A DNA stretch of 64,000 nt from Streptomyces aculeolatus (GTDB lineage Bacteria; Actinomycetota; Actinomycetes; Streptomycetales; Streptomycetaceae), in NCBI RefSeq assembly GCF_020400605.1, contig NZ_JAINRD010000004.1:415312-479311 (forward strand), written 5' to 3'. Below the pieces are notes generated by a model, which had not been told where the DNA came from, did no database searches, and worked only from the letters and a program-made list of their open reading frames with translations. This document shows positions 52,081 to 61,409 of this stretch, piece after piece. Positions within the stretch are counted from its first letter, which is position 1; each line of letters starts with the position of its first letter. A program made the position numbers and the translations under genes.

Positions 52081-52203
52081 GACGCGGAAGGACGGGTTCG
52101 GCAAAGCGCTGGTGAGATCTCCCGGGTGCAAGCGGAGTCCGTCGAACCGTCTCACCCTGCTTGCGACGGTGTTCGGGGCCGGGTCCGGGGGCCGCGGGCT
52201 GAG

Positions 52204-52236
52204 ACGGCGCCCGTCGCGAAGAGGTCCGGGCGCCGT
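52204..52236. terminator. Terminator of the conjugation operon
   Basis: Perfect 10-bp stem ACGGCGCCCG/CGGGCGCCGT with a 13-base loop, 124 bp after the ATPase stop and just before the convergent minus-strand gene ends at 52243. It can serve both directions. Confidence 0.75.
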
Positions 52237-52242
52237 GCCTGG

Positions 52243-53421
52243 TCAGCGTCGGGTGATCAGTGGCTCCCACTGCCGGGGGCTGTCGTCGTAACGGGCGCCC
52301 GTCAGCGGGACCTTGTTACGCCCCGCGGGGTCGGTCAAGACCAACCGCTCGCCCATGCCGCGCCCGCAGTGCTGGTTCGGCAGGCAGTCCCACCGCACCA
52401 GGCGCTCGTTGTCGACCCACGCGAGTGTCATGCTGCCGCCTGATCCAGGAACCGTCCGGCGGGTCCGCGTCTCCTTCACGGCCGCCGTCCAGCCGTCGCC
52501 CACTGTGTAGTAGCGGCCGTCCGGCGACGCACCGGACGGCGGCCAGTCCAGCCCTTCATACATGGGCCCGTCCTCCTTCGTCCCCTCTTCCAGGTCGTAC
52601 CAGGTCTCGAACTCGGCGCCCGGCTCCGCGGGAACCATCAGCAAAGTGCCGTCCCGGCTCCACCGCACGTCCAAACGGCCGAGCCCAATGAACCGGCCTT
52701 CCATATCGGCACCCATCGGACGGTATTCCTTCCGGCCCGAGCCGACCTCGACCAGGTAATAGCCGGTCCTGGCATGGGACGCATACCGATGAGGGTCACG
52801 CGTCTCGATATCCGGGTATCCGCCGTACGTGGTCACCGCCAGCCGCTTCCCGTCCGGCGACCACTGCACCCCGCCCGCCTTGTGCTCCAGCGGGATCCAC
52901 TTCGTCACCTTCCCGGTGTCCAGATCGAGGATCCCGACCCGGGAGGCCGGCAGCGTCTGCTCCAGCACCGCCGCCCGCCGCATCCCGGGGGCGACATCCA
53001 GCCAGCCCCAACGCGTCTTCTCGTACTGCCGCGTCCCGGGGTCGTACAAGTACCAGGTGTACGTCGTGCGCTCGACCCCGTCCTGCTCCTCGGTGCGCTG
53101 GTCCGCCTGGTACGCGGACACCACAACGTTCCCAGCAGCGACCAGATGACGCGGCGGGGACTCACCCGGGTCTGCTGACGCATCCTTGTCGATCACCCGC
53201 CCCGGCTCGGAGTGGCCCGGCTGGTCGATCTCCGCCAGCACCGGCACCGCCACCCCGCCTGCCAGCAGCGCGAAGGCCGCGACCGCCACCGTCACCACGG
53301 TCACCCGGCGCCGACGGCGCCGCAGCAGCAAAGCCCGGCCCGCCAGGTCCGGGGTGGGCGCAGGCGGTGTCTCCTCGGCCCACTCGCGCAGGGTGTCCTG
53401 CAACAACCGGTCAGCGTTCAT
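52243..53421 (-). CDS. Membrane protein with beta-propeller-like domain, sigma partner
   Basis: A 392-residue protein whose ATG overlaps the sigma gene stop (ATGA). It has a short cytoplasmic N-terminus, one membrane helix (VTVVTVAVAAFALLAGGVA) and a large external domain with repeats such as GGVQWSPDGKRLAVTTYGG and LDVRWSRDGTLLMVPA, typical of TolB/WD-like propellers. The arrangement fits an anti-sigma-like membrane sensor, but no zinc-finger anti-sigma motif is visible. Confidence 0.8.
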   Translation of the reverse strand: MNADRLLQDTLREWAEETPPAPTPDLAGRALLLRRRRRRVTVVTVAVAAFALLAGGVAVPVLAEIDQPGHSEPGRVIDKDASADPGESPPRHLVAAGNVVVSAYQADQRTEEQDGVERTTYTWYLYDPGTRQYEKTRWGWLDVAPGMRRAAVLEQTLPASRVGILDLDTGKVTKWIPLEHKAGGVQWSPDGKRLAVTTYGGYPDIETRDPHRYASHARTGYYLVEVGSGRKEYRPMGADMEGRFIGLGRLDVRWSRDGTLLMVPAEPGAEFETWYDLEEGTKEDGPMYEGLDWPPSGASPDGRYYTVGDGWTAAVKETRTRRTVPGSGGSMTLAWVDNERLVRWDCLPNQHCGRGMGERLVLTDPAGRNKVPLTGARYDDSPRQWEPLITRR

Positions 53422-53963
53422 TCCCACACCTCCGAGGGCGAGTTGCCGAATCCGGGGCCGCGGAAGGCCACGCCGGGGTCCAGCTCAGGAACCAGCTTGC
53501 GCAGTTTGGCCAAGGCCCGGTGCGTCGTGCTGCGGACCGTGCCCACCGAGCAGCCGAGCAGCTCGGCCACCTCCCTTTCGGGGGCATCCTCGAAGTACCG
53601 CAGCACCAGCACGGCGCGCTGGTGTGCCGTCAGCTTGGCCAGCGCCCGGCGGATCTGGATCCTCAGCTCGGCAGCGTCGGCAGGGTCCTCGCGCACGACG
53701 TCGGGGAGTTCGGGCACCGCGGTCTCACGGCCCGTGCGCAGCAGCCGCCACAGGCTCACCTGCTGCCGGTAGAGCACCTTCCGCAGATACGCCTCAGGGC
53801 TCTCTAACCTGTTCCAGTGCGCGGCCGCTTTCGCCAGCGCGGTCTGCAGCAGGTCCTCGGCGGCGTGGACGTCGCCGCCGGTCAAGAGCGTCGCCGTGCG
53901 CATCAGCGCGGGCGAGCGCGCCGCGACGAACTCGCGGAAGCGGCGCTCTTCCTCATCAGTCAT
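53418..53963 (-). CDS. ECF RNA polymerase sigma factor (SigE family)
   Basis: A 181-residue protein. Region 2: EFVAARSPALMRTATLLTGG and DLLQTALAKAAAHW. Region 4: LAKLTAHQRAVLVLRYFEDA, PEREVAELLGCSVGTVRSTT. This matches the SigE/Streptomyces 50-like ECF family. Translationally coupled to the membrane protein, which probably controls it. No flanking promoter was assigned. Confidence 0.9.
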   Translation of the reverse strand: MTDEEERRFREFVAARSPALMRTATLLTGGDVHAAEDLLQTALAKAAAHWNRLESPEAYLRKVLYRQQVSLWRLLRTGRETAVPELPDVVREDPADAAELRIQIRRALAKLTAHQRAVLVLRYFEDAPEREVAELLGCSVGTVRSTTHRALAKLRKLVPELDPGVAFRGPGFGNSPSEVWE

Positions 53964-54097
53964 GATTCCCTGTGCCCGGTTGTCGTCGGCTCGTGGTCGT
54001 CTGTCACCTCCTTGGACGTGAGCAGGGCCGCTCCGCTATGGCAGGCCCGTCAAAAAAGTTCGCCCGAGCGGCCCCTCCTCGACCACGACCAGGTTCC

Positions 54098-54262
54098 AGA
54101 CCGCGGGGTGGTGGCGGCCATCGCCCGGGACCGAACACGCCACGGCACCGGGCTGGCCACCCCACCGCTGGGTGATCGAAGAAGCTCGCCTGGCTGCACA
54201 GCCCCGGCCCCCTGGTGATCCAGCGGGAGCCCGGAGCCGACGGTCCACGAAACATTCCTCAT
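54098..54262 (+). pseudogene. IS5-family transposase C-terminal remnant
   Basis: Plus strand reads DRGVVAAIARDRTRHGTGL, then after a frame change HRWVIE and AWLHS-like text. This corresponds to the RGxxPxIARR...RWVVERTFAWL end of IS5-family transposases. Several frameshifts make it inactive. No terminal repeats seen. Confidence 0.6.
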
Positions 54263-54277
54263 CCGCCTGCTGCCTGA

Positions 54278-55159
54278 ACGCCACGGCACCTCGACTCACT
54301 GTGTCAGCCAGCCTCCACCGACGAGTTCTGGGCCGCCCGCCAACTCCTGTGCCGACAGGCCACGATCGGGACCCCGGCCCGCCCCGTACACAAGCAAGAG
54401 GCACATGAATACCGACATCGGCGCGAACTGATAGCCCGCGTGGACGCCCTCCATCTCATCCGCGCGCTCGGCAACCTCACGTCCCAACTCCTCGATGCAA
54501 GCGCACAGGCCCATCTGCTCAACGCCGACGGCCATGTTCCGGAAGCCCTCGTACACCGAGTTGCTCCAGCACACCGCGAATGCGCAGGACCTCTCCCGTG
54601 AAGTCACGCGGCCGACGGCCGACTTCGCCCGCAGCCCTCACAGCACCAACCGCGCCGGCGGCGCTGTACTCGACCACCTCGCGACCGCGGCCTCCGCAGC
54701 GAGCCACGCCGCACCGCTTCTCGCCGAGACCGCCGAGATCGCCCACTTCCTGCACCGCGCCTCCGGCCCCACCGACCGGGCCGGGCGCGACAACCGCATG
54801 GTCATCCAGCACGCAAGCAGCTCACTGCCCTGGCCCGGCGGGCGGCCGACGATCTCAACCGCGTCGCACAGGGGCGCGCGCAGATCAATTCGCTGGGCAT
54901 CCTGCAGCACAGCGCCGTCGCCCTCGACATCCTGGCGGCTCGCCGCGCCGACGCCGTCGAGCACCTCAGGGACCTGATCCACACCGACCAGCACACAACC
55001 GCCGCCGGCACCCCACAGCACGGCCGCCGACGAAGACGACCACGCCGTCCCGCGATGCCTCACCCGCCGCACGCTCTCCCTCCGCAAGCTCCGGCGCCTC
55101 CCAGCGCCGTCCCTCACCTCCTGCGCAGGCACCCATGCCACCGAACCGCCCCACCCTGA
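54278..55159 (+). pseudogene. Decayed hypothetical gene(s) with frameshifts
   Basis: Three overlapping frames carry protein-like text. 54278-54601 reads DEFWAARQLLCRQ and ALHLIRALGNLTSQLLDASA but has no start. 54534-54810 reads SYTELLQHTANAQDLSREVT and ETAEIAHFLHRASGPTDRAG. 54810-55159 reads QLTALARRAADDLNRVAQGR and LGILQHSAVALDILAARRAD. One lost base near 54805 would join the last two. It is probably one or two helical plasmid proteins in decay. Confidence 0.45.
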
Positions 55160-55908
55160 ACGCCTTCGCACCAGCCGTCGCCGACCGGCTCCCCGGCCAC
55201 TGGACCAGCCGGTACGACCGCCGCATCACCTACCCCGAGCACTACTCCACCACCGCACGGCTGTGGGACGCCGCCGGGCACGTCGCGCACCTCGTCGACG
55301 ACTACGTCTACCCCCACTACGCGCTCCTCCACGGCCCCGGCGAGATGCAGCTCTACGTCACCGACCGGCCGCTGAAGTCCGGCGAGTTCGTCATCGCACC
55401 GCTCGTCCCCGACGACGGCACGATCATGGAGCACCACTTCGACGGCATCGATGAGCCAAGCGGCATCACGGTGCCCGCAGACCCGGTGCGCGCCGCAGCG
55501 CTGATCGCCCGGAGGCTCCTGCCTACCTACGCCACAGCACTGGAAGGGCTGCGACTCCACGTCGCCGAACGACGCGACCCGCCCCGGCTGCCGGCACCGC
55601 GTCCGGTCCGCAAGGTCGTAACCCTGACCTGGTATCCCGACGGGACCTTCGGGGCGCCGTACACACGGGTTCCGCCCGAGGCCCGCAGCGCGCTGTTCAT
55701 GGCCGGCTTCTGCTACTTCCCGCACCGGGATGCTTTCATCCTGTCCGCCGAGTACCCGGCCGAGGAACAGGCCCGGCGTCTGAAGGCGGTCGCCCAAGCG
55801 CTGACCTCAGCGGGCATCGGCGTGAACCTCCGCACCGCCGGTAAACCGGCGGGGCCGGCCACCACCCCACCCCAGGTGCGGGGCCAACGCCCTCCGCGTG
55901 CCCGCTGA
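55135..55908 (+). CDS. Hypothetical protein
   Basis: A 257-residue protein with ATG 55135. Contains RYDRRITYPEHYSTTARLWD, EMQLYVTDRPLKSGEFVIAP, VTLTWYPDGTFGAPYTRVPP and ALFMAGFCYFPHRDAFIL. Soluble. No family recognised. Overlaps the next gene start. Confidence 0.65.
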   Translation: MPPNRPTLNAFAPAVADRLPGHWTSRYDRRITYPEHYSTTARLWDAAGHVAHLVDDYVYPHYALLHGPGEMQLYVTDRPLKSGEFVIAPLVPDDGTIMEHHFDGIDEPSGITVPADPVRAAALIARRLLPTYATALEGLRLHVAERRDPPRLPAPRPVRKVVTLTWYPDGTFGAPYTRVPPEARSALFMAGFCYFPHRDAFILSAEYPAEEQARRLKAVAQALTSAGIGVNLRTAGKPAGPATTPPQVRGQRPPRAR

Positions 55909-56449
55909 CCATCGCCCGGACGCCGTTCACGGCGCGATCTACCATCTGCGCACCCTCGCCGAGCGCACCCACCACGCGGCCGATGAGGTGCCCTTCGCCG
56001 ACCCCTACCACCCCCCGCGCCTATGCGACCTCGACGACAGCGCGTACGCCATCGCGCGCCTGCTCACCTACCTGGTCCACGACGCGGACATGACCCGCAT
56101 CGCCAGCGCCGGTGGTCGGCGAACCGCCCTCGAACAATTCGTGATCACCGAGCTGACGCAGGCGGCTGCGTCGGCGGGGCGTGCCCTGGCCGCGCTCGGC
56201 GAAGTGATCGCCCTGGCCGGGGCTCGTGCGATCGACGGGTCTGCGCGGTTCACGGCGCTCGGGAACCGGACCAAGCAGGCCACGGCCGCCGAACTCGACT
56301 GGATCCAGGCCGCCCACGCCCACCTCGCGGCCACCTCCCGCCGCCTCCACCAGGCCGCGGACCGCCTGAACGCCCTGCAGACGCCGCCGGTTCCGGCCGC
56401 CGCTGCCCCTCGGGCGCCACACCGGCGAGGGCCGGCCCGTTCCCCCTGA
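55898..56449 (+). CDS. Hypothetical helical protein
   Basis: A 183-residue protein with GTG start inside the previous gene end. Mostly helical (TELTQAAASAGRALAALGEV, WIQAAHAHLAATSRRLHQAA). Similar in style to the decayed gene at 54.3-55.2 kb; possibly a structural paralog. Function unknown. Confidence 0.6.
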   Translation: MPADHRPDAVHGAIYHLRTLAERTHHAADEVPFADPYHPPRLCDLDDSAYAIARLLTYLVHDADMTRIASAGGRRTALEQFVITELTQAAASAGRALAALGEVIALAGARAIDGSARFTALGNRTKQATAAELDWIQAAHAHLAATSRRLHQAADRLNALQTPPVPAAAAPRAPHRRGPARSP

Positions 56450-56459
56450 CCACCCCGAC

Positions 56460-57404
56460 CTGGAGAATCTCCTGCTCTCGCACCCCGACTTCGAGGCATA
56501 CGACAACGTCGGCCGCACAACCGAACAGATCACAGCAGCCAAACACAACATGGCCACCCGTCTCGACCTGATCACGCGGGCCCAGGCCGACGCCGCGCCG
56601 TTCCTGGCCGACCACCCGCTGCCTGACAGCGACCCGCCGGAACTCGACCTGACCGCCTACCGGTCGGCGCTGGCAGCGGCCCAGAGCCCAGCCGAGGTCA
56701 GCGCCGTCACCCAGCACCTGCTGGATGCTGCCGCGCCCGTGCTGCAGGCCGTCAGCGACTGCCTCGTGGAGGCCGCGCAGTGGCGCGGCCACCACCGCGA
56801 CGCCGTCGACGGCCCACCGCGCAAACGCCTGATGGCCGCAGCCAGCCGGGCCCTGGACGTGCTGGCCATCGCGGACGAAGCCGACCTCGCCCGCCTGCGC
56901 GCCGAATACGACCCCGCGCCCGCCCTCCCCTCGCCAGCACCGGGCCGGCCGCCAGGACCGCCTCCGACATCCCCGGGTGCTCCCAGACAGGGGGGCGGTA
57001 GATCGGTGGCGACGCGCTCCTTCATCGCCCGCCCCACCGACGCCGGATACGTCGGCGCCAACGTCCTCTACGACGGATACCCCAGCGGACGACTGCCGCT
57101 CCTTCTCGCCAGCTACCGCTACCGCTTCGGCAGCGACATCGCCGCCATGTCCCGACACCTCATCGATGACGTGCCGGCCTCAGCCTGCGGCTGGGAGGAA
57201 CTCGGCGCCGACCTCCTACACGGCGCACCCGAAGAGCTGCGTCACGCACTGACCGGCGCGGTTGACCTGCGCCGACTTACTTCGCTGACAAGACCGCCCC
57301 ATGATGCCGTTGATGGTGCCGAGTCCCTGGCCCGCGGCGACTGGATTGGCTGGCCAGGCCCGGCGCAGCGCAGCGCAGTATTCAGTACTGCTCTGTTTCG
57401 ATAA
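56460..57404 (+). pseudogene. Hypothetical gene truncated by the rpoA insertion
   Basis: Coding text starts upstream of the first ATG (56550): LENLLLSHPDFEAYDNVGRT precedes MATRLDLITRAQ, so CTG 56460 or an unseen start is used. After residue ~180 a domain begins VATRSFIARPTDAGYVGANV, with its own possible GTG at 57006, and continues to ALTGAVDLRRLTS. It then breaks at about 57285. The missing C-terminus ([18 protein letters not shown]) is found at 58619-58900, on the other side of rpoA. Confidence 0.65.
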
Positions 57405-58404
57405 ACCCGGCGTCCTTCTCGTCGTCGGCGGCGAAGGTGTCGACAGCAGCGATGGGGTCGAATCCGGGCGGGCTGTCTTTGAGGGCCAGGCCCATGCCGG
57501 AAAGCTTGGCCTTGACCTCGTCGATCGACTTGGCACCGAAGTTGCGGATGTCGAGCAGGTCGACCTCGGAGCAGCCGATAAGCTCACCTACGGTATCGAC
57601 TCCCTCACGCTTGAGGCAGTTGTACGAGCGGACGGTGAGGTCGAGCTCCTCGATCGGCAGGATCAGGTCGGCGGCGAGTACCGCGTCGACGGGCCGGGGG
57701 CCCATGTCGATGCCTTCGGCGTCGATGTTGAGCTCACGGGCCAGCCCGAACAGCTCGACCAGGGTCTTCCCGGCGGATGCGATGGCTTCACGTGGGCGCA
57801 TGGCCTGCTTGGTCTCGACGTCGACGATCAGCTTGTCGAAGTCCGTGCGCTGCTCGACTCGGGTCGCCTCGACCTTGTACGTGACCTTGAGCACCGGCGA
57901 GTAGATGGAGTCGACCGGAATACGGCCGATCTCCTGGCCCACCTGCTTGTTCTGCACGGCGGAGACGTAGCCGCGACCGCGCTCGACTGTCAGCTCCATC
58001 TCCAGCTTGCCCTTGCCGTTGAGCGTGGCGAGCACCAGGTCGGGGTTGTGGACCTCGACACCGGCCGGCAGCGCGATGTCAGCAGCGATGACCAGGCCCG
58101 GGCCCTGCTTGCGCAGGTACATCACGACCGGCTCGTCGTGCTCGGAGGAGAGTTCCAGCTGCTTGATGTTGAGGATGAGGTCGGCGACGTCCTCCTTGAC
58201 GCCCGGCACGGTGGTGAGCTCGTGCAGGACACCGTCGACCCGGATGCTGGTGACAGCGGCACCCGGGATCGAGGAGAGGAGCGTGCGACGCAGAGAGGTG
58301 CCGAGGGTGTAACCGAAGCCCGGCTCCAGCGGCTCGATCACGAACCTGGAGCGGAACTCGTCGATGACCTCCTCGGTCAACGACGGACGCTGAGCAATCA
58401 GCAT
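57382..58404 (-). CDS. rpoA: RNA polymerase alpha subunit, extra copy
   Basis: A full-length 340-residue alpha subunit with GGAGG 9 bases before the ATG. N-terminal domain: [103 protein letters not shown], then FIETEQY. All core regions are intact, so it should assemble into polymerase. It is not next to rpsD, rplQ or other ribosomal genes. It sits inside a disrupted plasmid-type gene, about 160 bp inside a solo transposon end. It is therefore an acquired second copy. Expression and purpose unknown. Confidence 0.92.
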   Translation of the reverse strand: MLIAQRPSLTEEVIDEFRSRFVIEPLEPGFGYTLGTSLRRTLLSSIPGAAVTSIRVDGVLHELTTVPGVKEDVADLILNIKQLELSSEHDEPVVMYLRKQGPGLVIAADIALPAGVEVHNPDLVLATLNGKGKLEMELTVERGRGYVSAVQNKQVGQEIGRIPVDSIYSPVLKVTYKVEATRVEQRTDFDKLIVDVETKQAMRPREAIASAGKTLVELFGLARELNIDAEGIDMGPRPVDAVLAADLILPIEELDLTVRSYNCLKREGVDTVGELIGCSEVDLLDIRNFGAKSIDEVKAKLSGMGLALKDSPPGFDPIAAVDTFAADDEKDAGFIETEQY

Positions 58405-58565
58405 GAAGTGTTGCCTCCAGTGTTCGGCGCCAGCAATTTGACGCCGTAGACCCTGCGAAGGGTACGGGGCGAAAGGGCTGGTCCTTGACCACCTGGACCA
58501 CCTTGGCCGCCGCTGGCTCTTCCAGATGCCACTCGCGGACCTGCTACCGAAGATCGGTCGCACGA

Positions 58566-58618
58566 AGCCCGAACAACTGGATTCGTTGTCAAGCGCCTCA
58601 ATTGGATGACAGAGGACA
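58566..58618 (-). repeat. Solo transposon end of the 22.5-24.9 kb family
   Basis: On the minus strand it starts TGTCCTCTGTCATCCAAT and matches the right end of the 2410-bp element at about 44 of 50 positions, including the internal motif CTTGACAACGAA..CAGTTG. It faces rpoA, so rpoA lies on the inside of the end. No matching opposite end was found left of rpoA. Confidence 0.85.
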
Positions 58619-58902
58619 CGAACGGTGCGCCGGCCGAACGCCTCCTCGTCACACCGAGCACCACCGGCGGACTCCACTGGGGATACGTCCTGCACCCCCA
58701 CGACATCGAGGTCATCAGCCTGCGCAGCAGACCGCGGACCGATCGTGGACTGGCACACCGACCCCAGGACCCCGTTCAGCGACGCCACCACCGGTGGAAG
58801 CCCGATCGCCCACCGCCCGAACGCGCCCCCGACCAGCCTCCGGGAACCGCCAACCCGGCCAGGCCACCCACCGCCGCTTCCCCGCGCACCGCCCGCCACT
58901 AG
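58619..58902 (+). pseudogene. 3' remnant of the gene broken by the rpoA insertion
   Basis: Reads [34 protein letters not shown], then frame-shifts to [20 protein letters not shown]. The order matches the expected end of the family represented at 57006-57285 (a protein with a WGYVLHP...VDW.TDP ending, recognised by recall). It begins exactly where the transposon end stops. Confidence 0.6.
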
Positions 58903-58923
58903 CACCGCCTTCCTGGAGAACCT

Positions 58924-59784
58924 CTGTCCGCTCTCGCCCCCGCAAAAATCACCGTCGTCATCGCCACCCGGGCGCAGCCCGACCGGCTGGACTACCTCAC
59001 CGCCATGCACGCAAGCCTCACCCGGCAAACCGTGCCGTGGGAAGCCGTCATCGCCCTCGACGGCGCCGACACCTCCCCGCTCCCCGAACCTCTCGCGGCC
59101 GACCCTCGCGTACAGCCCCTGCCGCTGCCCCGGCACGTCGGCGCCGCCTGCGCCCGCAACCTCGCCCTCAACGAGGTCCGCACGGAGTTCGTCAACTGGG
59201 CTGATGACGACGATGAGTTCACCGACGATGCCATGGCCGTGCGGCTGCGCGCGCTTGAGGAGACCGGGGTGGGCTGGTGCGCGGGATACAGCGAGGACCT
59301 CCACGAGGACGGCTCGACGACGCTGTGGCGGTGCCCCACTCCGCCCGGCAAGCACCGGGCCGGAGACGTCTGGCGGTTCTGGCCCGACCCGTCGGACACG
59401 ATCCCGCTCGGCCCGACCACCATCCTCGCCCGCACCGACCTCGTACGCGCGGCGCCCATGGGCGGCCTGGTGCAGGGTGAGGACTACTGCGCCCTCGCGG
59501 TGACGTGCCTTGCCGACGGAATCCTGCTGCCCGTCCCCGTCTACCGCTACCGCAAGCACGCGGGCCAGATGACCGTCCAGGACTCGTATCACCAGCTGGA
59601 GCCGCCCGCCCGGCAATTCGCGCACCACTTCGGCACCAGCCTGAGCACGGCCGTCAACACCCGCGGGACGGCGCCCACCAGGCCGCCCGCCGGCCGCCGC
59701 TCGAAGACCGCGATGCGCACCCAGCCGCCCCGGCACCGCTCCCGGTCCACTGCCGGCGCACCACAGCCCCGGGCACCGAAGTGA
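58924..59784 (+). CDS. Family 2 glycosyltransferase
   Basis: A 286-residue GT-A protein. The first beta strand ([20 protein letters not shown]) lies upstream of the first ATG (59005). CTG at 58924, with GGAGA 5 bases upstream, is therefore the probable start. Features: [32 protein letters not shown] followed by the DDDDE metal site, and [12 protein letters not shown]. It transfers a sugar from a nucleotide donor. The acceptor is unknown. The C-terminus ([20 protein letters not shown]) is duplicated at 61.2 kb. Confidence 0.8.
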   Translation: MSALAPAKITVVIATRAQPDRLDYLTAMHASLTRQTVPWEAVIALDGADTSPLPEPLAADPRVQPLPLPRHVGAACARNLALNEVRTEFVNWADDDDEFTDDAMAVRLRALEETGVGWCAGYSEDLHEDGSTTLWRCPTPPGKHRAGDVWRFWPDPSDTIPLGPTTILARTDLVRAAPMGGLVQGEDYCALAVTCLADGILLPVPVYRYRKHAGQMTVQDSYHQLEPPARQFAHHFGTSLSTAVNTRGTAPTRPPAGRRSKTAMRTQPPRHRSRSTAGAPQPRAPK

Positions 59785-59919
59785 GCACCACGCCCGTCCC
59801 CCAGACCCGCATCAGGGGCCGGAGTCGTCCACCCGCCACCGCTTGCCGCACCAATCGCCGCGCACCTTGCGCACCACCCGCACCCGCTGAACCCGCCCGC
59901 GTCCCCCTGGAGCACACCC

Positions 59920-60978
59920 ATCCACACCGCCCGCCGCGCCCTGCCCCTGCTCGTCTGTGCCGCGTTGCTCTCTGGGGCCGCCAGCGCCTGCAACAGCGGC
60001 GACGACGCCCCGACCGCGAAGACGAGCCCCACCACGCCCGCCGCGCCGAAGCCGGCGCCCGCGCTCAGTGACGCGCAGGCCCGCGCCGTCATCACCCACT
60101 ACTCGAAGATCAACAACGAGGCCAACGCGCAGCGCGACCGCGCCCTGCTCGACACCGTCGAAGGCGGTCCGATCTACGCGATGTCCGTCTCCGACTACAC
60201 CCAGACCGAGGGCCTGCCCAAGGCCGACCGCAAACCGTACAAGCCGTGGTCGTACGACACCTCCAGCGCCAAGCTGTACATCCCGCGCTTCACCGCCGGC
60301 CAGGACCGCTGGTTCGCCGCCGCGCTCTCCGGCGAGAAGGGCAAGGACCCCAGCCGCATCGCCGTCTTCGCCGAGCAGCCGAAGGACACGCGGTGGGAAC
60401 TGGTCTCCGTCGTCGACCTCAACGGCACGACGTTGCCGGACGTCGCCCTCGACAAGGACGGCTCCGCCATCGCGGTCGCCGCCACCGGCAACACGCACCT
60501 CGCGGCCGACGCCGACGTGCTGCGCACCGCGGTGATCGACAATTTCGCGACCGGTGGGACAAACACCGGCGACAAGGTTTTCCACCCGACGAAGGCCAGC
60601 AAGCAGCAGATCAAGGTCCACGACGAAACGACCCGCAAGTTCGGGAAGTCGGGCACCACCTCCTTCGCCGCGGGGGCCAACCGTTTCACGGACGCCTACG
60701 CGCTGGAGACCGCCGACGGCGGCGCCTTGGTGCTGTTCGCCCACACGCACAGGCAGACCGACGCCGTCGCGCACTCCGGGCTTCAGATCAACCCCGACAA
60801 GGACGACAACGCCTGGCTGCACGGCATCCCGCGCACGTCGGTGACCTACACGTTCGTCTGCATCGACGCCGCCACCGTGCCGGCGAAGGCGGCCCCGTCC
60901 CGCCTAATCGGCTACAGGTGCGCCCGCACCGATGCCTCCGGCCCGCCCGCCGGCTCCGCACCGACTAACCGCGCATAG
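59920..60978 (+). CDS. Lipoprotein of unknown function
   Basis: A lipoprotein signal (LPLLVCAALLSGAASAC) requires a start upstream of the first usable codon. GGAG sits 7 bases before an ATC at 59920, which may be the (rare) start or a mutated ATG. The mature protein begins NSGDDAPTAKTSPTTPAAPK and contains SDAQARAVITHYSKINNEAN, VVDLNGTTLPDVALDKDGS and ALVLFAHTHRQTDAVAHSG. Exported and anchored; no family name. Homologs are usual Streptomyces hypothetical lipoproteins. Confidence 0.7.
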   Translation: MHTARRALPLLVCAALLSGAASACNSGDDAPTAKTSPTTPAAPKPAPALSDAQARAVITHYSKINNEANAQRDRALLDTVEGGPIYAMSVSDYTQTEGLPKADRKPYKPWSYDTSSAKLYIPRFTAGQDRWFAAALSGEKGKDPSRIAVFAEQPKDTRWELVSVVDLNGTTLPDVALDKDGSAIAVAATGNTHLAADADVLRTAVIDNFATGGTNTGDKVFHPTKASKQQIKVHDETTRKFGKSGTTSFAAGANRFTDAYALETADGGALVLFAHTHRQTDAVAHSGLQINPDKDDNAWLHGIPRTSVTYTFVCIDAATVPAKAAPSRLIGYRCARTDASGPPAGSAPTNRA

Positions 60979-60995
60979 CCGCACGGAGGGCTCTG

Positions 60996-61409
60996 ATGTC
61001 CATGCCCCACCCCGCCTTCGAGCTGTACGACAGCGTCGGCCCCACCACCGAGCCGGTCACCGCCCATCGCGAGAACCGACCGGGCGCCGACGACCTGCAC
61101 CGCTGGACCGCCCACGACGCACGGGAGTCCGAGCTGCACCTGTTCCCGGAGACCGCGGCCAAGTGGTGCGAGTGCAACCAGGAACCGGGTATCGCCGCGC
61201 GCTCCCGCAAGCACGCCGGCCAGATGACCGCCCAGCACTCGTATCACCAGCTGGAGACGTCGGCGCGGAAGTTCGCGCACCGGTTCGGCGCCAGCCTGAG
61301 CAAGGCCGTCAACACCCGCAGGACCTCGTCGACCGCGCCCGCCGGCAGCGGCTCGAAGACCGCGATGCGCACCCAGCCGCGCCGTCCCTTCCCGAGCAGG
61401 CAGGTCTGA
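60996..61409 (+). CDS. Chimeric hypothetical protein with duplicated glycosyltransferase tail
   Basis: A 137-residue protein. Residues 1-70 (MSMPHPAFELYDSVGPTTEP) match nothing recognised. From about residue 72 ([44 protein letters not shown]) it repeats the C-terminus of the glycosyltransferase at 59556-59730. Probably the result of a duplication and fusion. The stop overlaps the next ATG (TGATG). Confidence 0.6.
   Translation: MSMPHPAFELYDSVGPTTEPVTAHRENRPGADDLHRWTAHDARESELHLFPETAAKWCECNQEPGIAARSRKHAGQMTAQHSYHQLETSARKFAHRFGASLSKAVNTRRTSSTAPAGSGSKTAMRTQPRRPFPSRQV

Noticed and set aside
50134..52155. A 673-residue open frame antisense to the VirB4-like ATPase
   Set aside because: Typical shadow frame of GC-rich DNA: Gly/Val-rich and domain-free, on the wrong strand of a clear ATPase.
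57265..57360. Degenerate words resembling the transposon end left of rpoA (CGACTGGATTGGCTG, TTGTCAGCGAA)
   Set aside because: Orientation is that of a right end, the TGT terminus is absent and the matches are short, so no left end can be claimed.
58405..59736. N-terminal extension of rpoA giving a 784-residue protein
   Set aside because: The alpha subunit start, with a ribosome site at 58404, gives the normal 340 residues. The extension crosses the transposon end and is antisense to the glycosyltransferase.
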